This document shows, piece after piece, positions 1 to 5,288 of a stretch of 5,288 bases of DNA. Location: the NCBI GenBank assembly GCA_023389135.1, contig JAEWEX010000213.1:1-5288 (forward strand), read 5' to 3'. Made by a program: the position numbers and the translations under genes. Numbering within the stretch: the first letter of the stretch is position 1; every line of letters starts with the position of its first letter. The notes under the pieces are model-generated. The model had not been told where the DNA came from, did not search any database, and saw only the letters and a list, made by a program, of their open reading frames with translations. This DNA comes from Pseudomonadota bacterium. GTDB taxonomy: Bacteria; Pseudomonadota; Alphaproteobacteria; Rhizobiales; Methylopilaceae.

Positions 1-313
1 TCACCGGGTTGAGCGAGAATTTCGCGTCCTGCAGCACCATGGCGATGCGCCGGCCGCGCAGGCGCCTGCGGTCATGCGGCGAGGCGGCCAGGAGGTCGAT
101 GCCGTCGAAGCGCAAGCGCTCGGCCCACACGTCGGCATGCGGCGGCGTCAGGCCCATGATGGCGCGCCCGGTCTGCGATTTGCCCGAGCCGGATTCGCCC
201 ACGATCCCCAGCCGCTCGCGTCCCAGCGTGAACGAGACGCCGCGCACCGCCTCCACGATGCTGGAGCGCGTGGGAAAGCTGACGCGCAGGTTCTCGACCT
301 CGAGCAGGCTCAT
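1..313 (-). CDS. Dpp/Opp-type ABC importer ATPase, N-terminal part (cut by left edge)
   Basis: This is the start of a cytoplasmic ATPase that would power the importer encoded upstream. Only the first 104 residues are in the window; family members are usually about 270-330 residues. I read the frame directly from the minus strand, starting at the ATG at 311-313. It opens MSLLEVENLRVSF, the usual first strand of this family. The Walker A motif GESGSGKS is at residues 39-46 and the Q-loop, MVLQDAKFSLNPV, at 92-104 with the key Gln at 95. The ABC signature, Walker B and C-terminal oligopeptide-transporter domain lie beyond the edge. The ATG overlaps the TGA of the upstream permease by 4 bases, and the preceding sequence has only a weak purine-rich match to a ribosome binding site, so coupled translation is likely. 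The Q-loop has Ala where this family usually has Pro (QDP). A second ATPase gene may follow. The ATPase call is secure; the substrate is not. Confidence 0.93.
   Translation of the reverse strand, partial: MSLLEVENLRVSFPTRSSIVEAVRGVSFTLGRERLGIVGESGSGKSQTGRAIMGLTPPHADVWAERLRFDGIDLLAASPHDRRRLRGRRIAMVLQDAKFSLNPV
310..313 (-). other. ATGA start/stop overlap, permease to ATPase
   Basis: The TGA stop of the DppC-type permease (310-312) and the ATG of the ATPase (311-313) share bases. This arrangement typically allows a terminating ribosome to restart on the next gene, and it supports both the chosen start and a single operon. Confidence 0.85.
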
Positions 314-1233
314 TGCTCGCCCGCCCTGGGGTCGAGCGCGTCCCTGAGGCCGTCGCCCAGCAGGTTGAAGCCGAGGCTGACGATGAAGATCGCGGCGCCG
401 GGGGCGGCGGCGACCCACCACTGGTCCAGCACGAAGCGCCGGCCCGACGCGATCATCGCGCCCCATTCCGGCAGCGGCGGCTGCGCGCCGAGCCCGAGGA
501 AGCCGAGGCCTGCCGCGGTGACGATGATGCCGGCCATGTCCAGCGTCACCCGCACGATCAGCGAGGACACGCACAGCGGCATGATGTGGCGCGCGACGAT
601 CCGCATGGGCGAGGCCCCGAGCAGGCGCACCGCGCTGATGTAGTCGGAGTTGCGCACGGTCAGCGTCTCCGCCCGGGCGATGCGGGCGTAGGGCGGCCAC
701 GCCGTGAGCGCGATGGCGAGCACGGCGTTCTCGATGCCGGGCCCCAGCGCCGCCACGAAGGCCAGCGCCAGGATGAGGCGGGGGAACGCCAGGAAGATGT
801 CGGTGACGCGCATCAGCGCGGCGTCGAGCAGCCCGCCCGCATAGCCGGCCGCGGTGCCGATCAGCAGCCCGATGGGGGCGGCGATCACCGCCACCAGCAC
901 GACGACGTAGAGGGTCAGCCGCGCGCCGTGGACGATGCGCGAGAAGATGTCGCGCGCCTGGTCGTCGGTGCCGAACGGATGGGCCATGCCGGGCGCCAGC
1001 AGCCGCTCGCTGCGCAGGTCGCCGCCGGTGACCGGCGAGTAGGGGGCGATCACGTCCGCGAAGATCGCGACCAGGACCAGGGACATCACGATCAGGAGCC
1101 CGATCAGCGCCAGCCGGTTGGCCGAGAAGCGCTGCCAGGTGGCGTAGGCGCGGCCGAGCCGGGCCTGCCGGCGCGAGGCCGGGCGCTCGCTCGCAAGCCA
1201 GGCGCGCCACCCGCGCTCCGACGCCGCCGTCAT
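310..1233 (-). CDS. DppC-type ABC transporter permease
   Basis: This is one of the two inner-membrane subunits forming the channel of a peptide/opine/nickel-class ABC importer. The 307-residue product is the normal family length. After a basic cytoplasmic N-terminus, the OppC N-terminal region carries the first membrane segment at about 41-63. HPFGTDDQARDIFSRI at 85-100 matches the conserved loop of DppC-type proteins. Further hydrophobic segments lie near 105-130, 144-165, 168-185, 224-245 and 275-296. The EAA loop, which docks on the ATPase, is at about 198-220 (ISAVRLLGASPMRIVARH, with the conserved Gly at 206). LGFLGLGAQPPLPEWG at 243-258 is also diagnostic. The ATG overlaps the stop of the DppB-type gene, and an AGGA lies 10 bases upstream of it. 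The product ends in LDPR plus a few residues, as is usual. It should pair with the DppB-type subunit. The family is certain; the substrate cannot be read from the sequence. Confidence 0.96.
   Translation of the reverse strand: MTAASERGWRAWLASERPASRRQARLGRAYATWQRFSANRLALIGLLIVMSLVLVAIFADVIAPYSPVTGGDLRSERLLAPGMAHPFGTDDQARDIFSRIVHGARLTLYVVVLVAVIAAPIGLLIGTAAGYAGGLLDAALMRVTDIFLAFPRLILALAFVAALGPGIENAVLAIALTAWPPYARIARAETLTVRNSDYISAVRLLGASPMRIVARHIMPLCVSSLIVRVTLDMAGIIVTAAGLGFLGLGAQPPLPEWGAMIASGRRFVLDQWWVAAAPGAAIFIVSLGFNLLGDGLRDALDPRAGEQ
1230..1233 (-). other. ATGA start/stop overlap, permease to permease
   Basis: The TGA stop of the DppB-type gene (1230-1232) overlaps the ATG of the DppC-type gene (1231-1233). 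The two permeases form a heterodimer, so coupling would help equal production. An AGGA 10 bases upstream of the ATG may also allow independent initiation. Confidence 0.85.
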
Positions 1234-2297
1234 CGCGCCCGTGTCCTAGGATCGAGCACGCGGTAGAGCGCGTCGGACAACAGGTTCAGCCCGATGAACA
1301 CGCCGCCCACCACGATGGTGCCGCCCAGCACCGCGTTCATGTCGGCGTTCTGCAGCGAATTGGTGATGTAGAGGCCGAGCCCGGGCCATGCGAACACCGT
1401 CTCGGTCAGGACCGAGCCCTCCAGCAGGCCCGCATAGGACAGCGCGATCACGGTGACCAGCGGCACCCAGGCATTGCCCAGCGCATGGCGCCACACGACG
1501 GTGCGCTCCGGCAGCCCCTTCGCCCGCGCCGCGACGATGTAGTCGCGGGCGAGCTCGGTCAGCATGAAGGAGCGCGTCATGCGGCTGATATAGGCCATGG
1601 AGAAATAGCCGAGCAGCAGCGCCGGCAGCACCAGGTGTCCCAGCGCGCTGCGGAACGCGTCCCACTGGCCGCCCAGAGCCGTGTCGATCAGCAGGATGCC
1701 CGTGACCTGCGTCACGGTGAATTCGTGGATCACGTCGATCCGGCCCGGCCCCTCCGACCAGCCGAGCTTTGCGTAGAACAGCACCAGCGCCATCAGCCCA
1801 AGCCAGAAGATCGGAACGGAATAGCCGATCAGCCCGACGATCCGCACGATGTGGTCCGGCAGCCGCCCCTGGCGCACCGCGGCCCACACCCCCAGCGGCA
1901 CGCCGAACAGCGTGCCGATGATCGTCCCCGCCGTGGCGAGCTCCAGCGTCGCCGGGAACACCCGCAGGATATCGTCCAGCACCGGGTTCGACGTCAGCGC
2001 CGAGACCCCGAAGTCGCCGCGGAGCGCGTCTCCCACATAGAGCAGGAACTGCTCCCACAGCGGCCGGTTCAGCCCCAGCTCCTCGCGCATGCGCTCGACC
2101 ACGTGCTCCGGCGCGCGGTCGCCGACGATGGTCAGCACCGGGTCGACCGGCACCACGCGGCCGATGAAGAAGGTGACCGCCAGCAGGCCGAGATAGGTGA
2201 GCAGAACGATGGTGACGAACCGCGCCAGGGCGGTCGCCAGCCGGAGCGGACGCGCCTGCGCCCGGCGGGGCGCGATATCCAGGGCCGGAAGCGTCAT
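1230..2297 (-). CDS. DppB-type ABC transporter permease
   Basis: This is the partner inner-membrane channel subunit of the importer. The 355-residue product is slightly longer than many DppB proteins (about 310-340) because about 25 polar, basic residues precede membrane segment 1 (about 26-48). Family marks in order: VVPVDPVLTIVGD at 48-60, ELGLNRPLWEQFLLYVGD at 73-90, RGDFGVS at 93-99, and the periplasmic loop with GRID at 185-188. The EAA loop is at about 253-272 (YIVAARAKGLPERTVVWRHA, conserved Gly at 261), followed by TETVFAWPGLGLY at 298-310 and a C-terminal LDPR. The ATG at 2295-2297 lies 29 bases after the binding-protein stop and has only a weak ribosome binding site. The same frame stays open upstream to 3578, so a longest-ORF caller would extend it wrongly. 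That extension overlaps the binding-protein gene and reads as low-complexity Arg/Pro/Gly sequence, so the ATG at 2297 is preferred. Function is firm; substrate is unknown. Confidence 0.95.
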   Translation of the reverse strand: MTLPALDIAPRRAQARPLRLATALARFVTIVLLTYLGLLAVTFFIGRVVPVDPVLTIVGDRAPEHVVERMREELGLNRPLWEQFLLYVGDALRGDFGVSALTSNPVLDDILRVFPATLELATAGTIIGTLFGVPLGVWAAVRQGRLPDHIVRIVGLIGYSVPIFWLGLMALVLFYAKLGWSEGPGRIDVIHEFTVTQVTGILLIDTALGGQWDAFRSALGHLVLPALLLGYFSMAYISRMTRSFMLTELARDYIVAARAKGLPERTVVWRHALGNAWVPLVTVIALSYAGLLEGSVLTETVFAWPGLGLYITNSLQNADMNAVLGGTIVVGGVFIGLNLLSDALYRVLDPRTRAR

Positions 2298-2326
2298 GCT
2301 GCGTGGCTCGGGGTCGGTGCCGGACC

Positions 2327-3940
2327 CTAGGACTTGGAGGCGCGGAACACGTAGGTGGTATCCGAAGTCGGGCCGAGCCGGAAGCCGGCGACGCCACGGC
2401 GCACGCCCGCCGCCTCGATCTGCTGGAACAGCATCACGAACGGGCTTTCCGCCATGAACTTCCGCTGGATGTCGCCATAGAGCGCGGCGCGGCGGGCGCC
2501 GTCGCGCTCCAGCACCGCGGCGTCGGCCATGGCGGTCAGCTCCGGGATGTCCCAGGCGTTGCGCCATGCCAGGGGCTTCAGCGCGGCCTCGTCGCCATTG
2601 TCGGGATTGCGCACGAAGGTGTCGGCGTTGGTATGGGGATCCCAGTAGTCCGCGCCCCACTGGCCGATATAGATGTCGTGGTTGCGGGCGCGATACTTGG
2701 TCAGCGTCTGGCGGCCGTCGCCCGGGATGATTTCCAGCGTGATGCCGGCCTCGGCGAAGCTGCGCTGCACGACCTCGGCGATGCCCGTGACCGGCTGGGT
2801 GGAACGCACGTCCATGGTGACCCGGAACCCGTCTGCGAGGCCGGCCTTCGCCAGCAGTTCCTTCGCCTTCGCCACGTCGAGCCGATACGGCCTGTCCTCG
2901 ATGGCGCCGAGCAGCCCGACCGGCAGGAACGACTGGTGGATGCGGCCGATGCCCTTGATCAGCGTCGCGCCGATGGCGTCGTAGTCCACCAGCCATTTCA
3001 TGGCCTCGCGCACCTCGGGCCGGGCGAGGACCCCGTTCTTCTGGTTGAGGCTGAAATAATAGACCGTGCCCTTTGGGGTGGAGGTCAGCTCGATGGCGGC
3101 ATCGGCCTCCACCGCCTGCAGGTCCTCCGGGCTGAGGTTGCGGGCGACGTCGATATCGCCCTTCTCCAGCAGCAGGCGCTGGGTGGTGCTCTCCTTGACG
3201 TGGCGGTAGATCACGCGCGCCAGCGGCGCCGCCTCGCCGTGGTGGCGCTCGTTGCGCTCCAGCACGAGGATCTCGTTCGCGCGCCAGTCGCGCAGCTTCA
3301 TCGGCCCCGACCCGGCATAGTTGGTCTTGAGCCAGCCATAGCCCATGTCGCCGTCCTTCTCGTGGCCGGCGAGGAGCTGGCGGTCGACGATGGCGGCCGC
3401 GTTGGAGGTCAGGCAGTTGAGCACGAAGCTCGGCGCGTAGGCCCTGTCGGTCTCGATCTCCACCGTCAGCGGGCCGGTGGCGCGGATGCGCTGGCCGGCG
3501 TTGTCCCCGGTGAAGCCGAACTGGGTCAGGATGAATGCGGGGGACTTGTCCAGCAGCACGGTGCGGCGCAGCGACCACGCCACCTCCTCCGCGCCGAGCG
3601 GATTGCCGGAGGCGAAGACGAGGCCGGGCCTGAGCGTGAACGCGTAGGTGCGGCCGTCCTCGGAGACGGTCCAGCTTTCCGCGATGTCGCCCACCACGCG
3701 CGACGGATCCGCCAGGTCGAGCCGCACGAGGCGGTCATAGGTGTTGCCCATGATCTCGCCGGCGCTGATCTCGAAGGCTTCCGCCGGATCGAGGGTGATG
3801 ACGTCGTCGATGGCCCAGGCGATGACGAGCGTGTCCTGCGGCGTCGCCGCGGACGCCGGGCCGGGCAGGGCGGCGAGCAGCGGCACGGCGAGGGCGGCCC
3901 CCGCGGCGATGCTGCGCCAACGCGACCAGGTGATCCTCAA
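2327..3940 (-). CDS. Periplasmic solute-binding protein, family 5 (DppA/OppA-like)
   Basis: This secreted protein captures the substrate and delivers it to the permease pair. It has 537 residues, normal for family 5 (about 500-550). The N-terminus is a clear Sec signal peptide: basic start (R2, R7, R9), hydrophobic core at about 11-25, and a cut site after ASA at about residue 31. No lipobox Cys is present, so the protein should be soluble in the periplasm. The mature part starts with DTLVIAWAIDDVITLDP (36-52), the usual first strand and LDP turn. Other family marks are AESWTVSEDGRTYAFTLRPG (87-106), NYAGSGPMKLRDW (207-219), the helix VREAMKWLVDYDAIG (310-324) and WGADYWDPHTNAD (428-440). The start is TTG: an in-frame TGA lies at 3956-3958, no other usable start falls between, and starting later would lose the basic end of the signal. 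Peptide, opine, nickel and glycoside binders share this fold, so the ligand is not assigned. It leads the importer operon. Confidence 0.95.
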   Translation of the reverse strand: MRITWSRWRSIAAGAALAVPLLAALPGPASAATPQDTLVIAWAIDDVITLDPAEAFEISAGEIMGNTYDRLVRLDLADPSRVVGDIAESWTVSEDGRTYAFTLRPGLVFASGNPLGAEEVAWSLRRTVLLDKSPAFILTQFGFTGDNAGQRIRATGPLTVEIETDRAYAPSFVLNCLTSNAAAIVDRQLLAGHEKDGDMGYGWLKTNYAGSGPMKLRDWRANEILVLERNERHHGEAAPLARVIYRHVKESTTQRLLLEKGDIDVARNLSPEDLQAVEADAAIELTSTPKGTVYYFSLNQKNGVLARPEVREAMKWLVDYDAIGATLIKGIGRIHQSFLPVGLLGAIEDRPYRLDVAKAKELLAKAGLADGFRVTMDVRSTQPVTGIAEVVQRSFAEAGITLEIIPGDGRQTLTKYRARNHDIYIGQWGADYWDPHTNADTFVRNPDNGDEAALKPLAWRNAWDIPELTAMADAAVLERDGARRAALYGDIQRKFMAESPFVMLFQQIEAAGVRRGVAGFRLGPTSDTTYVFRASKS

Positions 3941-3946
3941 GGCATG

Positions 3947-3951
3947 CCCCC
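3947..3951 (-). promoter_or_regulatory. Possible ribosome binding site for the TTG start
   Basis: On the minus strand a run of five G lies 6 bases before the TTG. It differs from GGAGG by one base and is correctly spaced. This supports the TTG start, but a G run in such GC-rich DNA is weak evidence. Confidence 0.4.
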
Positions 3952-3962
3952 ACGGTCAGAGA

Positions 3963-3978
3963 CGCCGGTCCGCCGGCG
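3963..3978 (-). other. Small hairpin in the leader of the importer operon
   Basis: Perfect 6-base arms CGCCGG/CCGGCG flank a 4-base loop. The hairpin ends 22 bases before the TTG start of the binding-protein gene. It could fold in the mRNA leader, but short GC palindromes are common at this base composition, and no riboswitch-like architecture surrounds it. Confidence 0.3.
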
Positions 3979-4004
3979 GCGCCCATCCTAGATCAAGCGC
4001 GCGT

Positions 4005-4020
4005 CCGGCACGAGTGCCGG
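4005..4020 (-). terminator. Possible weak hairpin after the S8 peptidase gene
   Basis: Perfect 6-base arms CCGGCA/TGCCGG flank a 4-base loop (CTCG on the minus strand). The hairpin starts 8 bases after the peptidase stop codon. No T run follows on the minus strand, so it is not a standard intrinsic terminator. It may slow polymerase, protect the upstream message from 3' decay, or have no role. The 88-base gap it sits in (3941-4028) is the only real intergenic space in the window and the natural place for the importer promoter, though I see no convincing -35/-10 pair. Confidence 0.3.
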
Positions 4021-4028
4021 CTGCGATC

Positions 4029-5288
4029 TCAGCGCGGGGCGCCCTCGATCCGGGTGCCGGCGGGCGCGGCCAGCTGCGTCGGGGCCGAGGCGGCGATCAG
4101 GGCGGCCACGTCCACCAGCCCCGCGCCGTAGTCGCGGTCGTGTCCCGACGGCCCGAGGTCGCGCGCCGAGCGGACCAGCGCGGCGCGCACCTCGTCGGGC
4201 GCCATGTCGGGCCGCAGCTCCAGCATCAGCGCCACCGCGCCGGTGATGTAGGCGGCGGCCATCGAGGTGCCGGTGGCGATGGTGTAGCGGTTGTCGGCGG
4301 CCGGCGCGATCACGTCGACGCCGGGAGCCGCCACCGCGACGTGGGCGCCGCGATTGGCGCCGGAGAAGATGCGGTCGGCGGCGTCCACCGCCGTCACCGC
4401 GATGGCGCGGGCATGGGCCGCGGGATAGGCGGGCACCGCGCGGGGGCCCTCATTGCCGGCGGCCGCCACCATGACCACGCCGCGCCCGTGAAGCGCCTCC
4501 ATGGTCTCGCCGACCAGGATGTCCTCGGGCCCGGCGAAGCTCATGTTGATGATCCGCGCGCCCTCGGCGAAGGCGATCTCCAGCGCGTCCAGCAGCCGGT
4601 AGGTGGTGGTCTCGGCCGGAGCGCCGGGCCGGGGCGGCGCGAAGGCCTCGATGGCCACCATGTCGGCCGCGGGCGCCACGCCGGTGATGGAGCCGCTGGC
4701 CATGATCAGGCCGGCGATGCCGGTGCCGTGGTCGGCGCCGGTGACGGCCGCGCCGGACGGGCTGACCGCGAGGATGCGCGCCTGCCGCAGCGTCTCGTGG
4801 CGCGTGTCGACGCCGCTGTCGATCACGGCGACCACGATGCCGGTCCCCTGCGCGACGCGGTGCGCCTCGCCGAGGCCGAGCTTGGCCGCCGCATATTGCG
4901 GGCCGGCGCCGGCCGCCTGCTGCGCGACGAAGATGTGGTTGGGCAGCGCCGCCGCGATCCGGGCGTCGCCGCCGAGGGACGCCAGCACCGCCTCCACCGA
5001 CCGGCCGCCCTCGACCCTGAGCCGGTAGATCGAGCGGCCCAGGAGCTGCGACCGCCGGCTCTCCAGCACCGTGAGCTGGTTGCCGGTGGCGATGGCCTGG
5101 ATCTGCGCGTCGGCGTCGAGCCCCGCGATGGAGATCAGCACCACGTCCGGCTCGTGCGGGCGCTCGGCCGCGATGCCGATGGCGGGGCGCGGCTGCGGCA
5201 GCACGAACGGCACGGCCGTCACGGTGGGGGGAGGGGGCGGCGTGCGCCCCCCGCGCGGGGCCCGCGCCCTGGGGCGGGGGGTCGGCGT
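4029..5288 (-). CDS. Subtilisin-like S8 serine peptidase, probably 5'-incomplete
   Basis: This is a subtilase that cuts peptide bonds with an Asp-His-Ser triad. Numbering is from the first in-window start, a GTG at 5220-5222 (397 residues). Residues about 25-102 look like an inhibitor I9-type propeptide: a VVLISIAGL strand, TVLESRRSQLLGRSIYRLRV and a closing ALPNHIFVAQQ. The catalytic domain has Asp135 in VIDSGVD, His165 in DHGTGIAGLI, the oxyanion Asn257 in AAAGNEGP and Ser320 in GTSMAAAYITG, so it should be active. The C-terminus ends soon after the last helix (YGAGLVDVAALIA), with no extra domain. The GTG form has no signal peptide and no ribosome binding site. The frame is open from 5223 to the window edge and reads as a Pro/Arg-rich stretch, as in exported subtilases with a signal peptide and proline-rich linker. 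I therefore infer that the start lies past the edge; a cytoplasmic GTG form is the alternative. The importer operon begins 88 bases downstream on the same strand. Confidence 0.93.
   Translation of the reverse strand, partial: TPTPRPRARAPRGGRTPPPPPTVTAVPFVLPQPRPAIGIAAERPHEPDVVLISIAGLDADAQIQAIATGNQLTVLESRRSQLLGRSIYRLRVEGGRSVEAVLASLGGDARIAAALPNHIFVAQQAAGAGPQYAAAKLGLGEAHRVAQGTGIVVAVIDSGVDTRHETLRQARILAVSPSGAAVTGADHGTGIAGLIMASGSITGVAPAADMVAIEAFAPPRPGAPAETTTYRLLDALEIAFAEGARIINMSFAGPEDILVGETMEALHGRGVVMVAAAGNEGPRAVPAYPAAHARAIAVTAVDAADRIFSGANRGAHVAVAAPGVDVIAPAADNRYTIATGTSMAAAYITGAVALMLELRPDMAPDEVRAALVRSARDLGPSGHDRDYGAGLVDVAALIAASAPTQLAAPAGTRIEGAPR
5249..5260. repeat. 12-base perfect GC palindrome
   Basis: CCCCGCGCGGGG equals its own reverse complement. 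It lies in a stretch (5223-5288) where only 6 of 66 bases are A or T. If the peptidase frame continues through here, the palindrome is probably a by-product of Pro/Arg/Gly codons. If the GTG at 5222 is the true start, it would lie in the untranslated leader. Confidence 0.35.

Noticed and set aside
313..1266. Plus-strand open frame of 317 codons opposite the DppC-type permease
   Set aside because: The translation is dominated by Arg, Asp, Gln and His with no recognisable motif. It is an antisense shadow of the permease.
1485..2330. Plus-strand open frame of 281 codons opposite the DppB-type permease
   Set aside because: It has the same low-complexity, charged composition and no domain signal, so it is an antisense shadow.
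2298..3578. In-frame upstream extension of the DppB-type permease to 3578, giving a 782-residue product
   Set aside because: The extension lies entirely inside the binding-protein gene in another frame and translates to low-complexity Arg/Pro/Gly sequence. It is open only because GC-rich DNA has few stop codons.
3735..3986. Minus-strand 83-codon ORF starting with ATG at 3986, upstream of the binding-protein start
   Set aside because: It is in a different frame from the binding protein and its Arg-rich translation has no signal or domain. Most of it overlaps the start of the real gene.
2303..3991. Long plus-strand open frame of 562 codons opposite the binding-protein gene
   Set aside because: It mirrors the codon structure of the minus-strand gene. 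Its translation is rich in Arg/His/Gly/Ala with no domain pattern, and the minus-strand product is an unmistakable family 5 binding protein.
3985..3996. Possible promoter elements TTGATC (3991-3996) and TAGGAT (3985-3990) on the minus strand
   Set aside because: The two hexamers are adjacent rather than about 17 bases apart, and neither has a credible partner at the right spacing.
4603..5028. Plus-strand open frame of 141 codons opposite the S8 peptidase
   Set aside because: It is compositionally biased (Ala/Ser/Pro/Met) and lies opposite the conserved protease domain, with no independent evidence of coding.
1..5288. CRISPR arrays, tRNA genes, insertion sequences and toxin-antitoxin pairs
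   Set aside because: I saw no spaced direct repeats, no tRNA-like cloverleaf, no terminal inverted repeats and no transposase or toxin motifs. Apart from gaps of 29 and 88 bases, the window is filled by the five genes.

Overview
The window is GC-rich (about 70% by eye), and every supported gene lies on the minus strand, so transcription runs from right to left. Dense GC-rich coding, third-position G/C bias, a TTG start and the protein families present suggest a high-GC proteobacterium, most likely an alphaproteobacterium. No rRNA or single-copy marker is present to confirm this.

In transcription order: (1) positions 4029-5288 hold a subtilisin-like S8 serine peptidase with an N-terminal propeptide-like region and an intact catalytic set. 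Its frame stays open to the right edge, so its true start is probably outside the window. (2) An 88-base intergenic stretch (3941-4028) holds two short hairpins. (3) Positions 1-3940 hold an ABC importer operon of the peptide/opine/nickel (Dpp/Opp) class: a secreted solute-binding protein (2327-3940, TTG start), a DppB-type permease (1230-2297), a DppC-type permease (310-1233) and the first 104 residues of a DppD-type ATPase (1-313, cut by the left edge). The permease/permease and permease/ATPase junctions are both 4-base ATGA overlaps, so these genes look translationally coupled.

Together the importer genes should form one uptake machine. The periplasmic binding protein captures a substrate, probably a short peptide or similar solute, and passes it to a heterodimeric membrane channel driven by cytoplasmic ATPases. 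The second ATPase (DppF type) is expected just beyond the left edge. An exported protease upstream could supply peptides to the importer, but only adjacency supports this.

I found no RNA gene, mobile element, CRISPR array or clearly novel system. The points worth a second look are the open, proline-rich 5' end of the protease, the TTG start overlapping a two-codon ORF, and a few residue changes in otherwise standard motifs.
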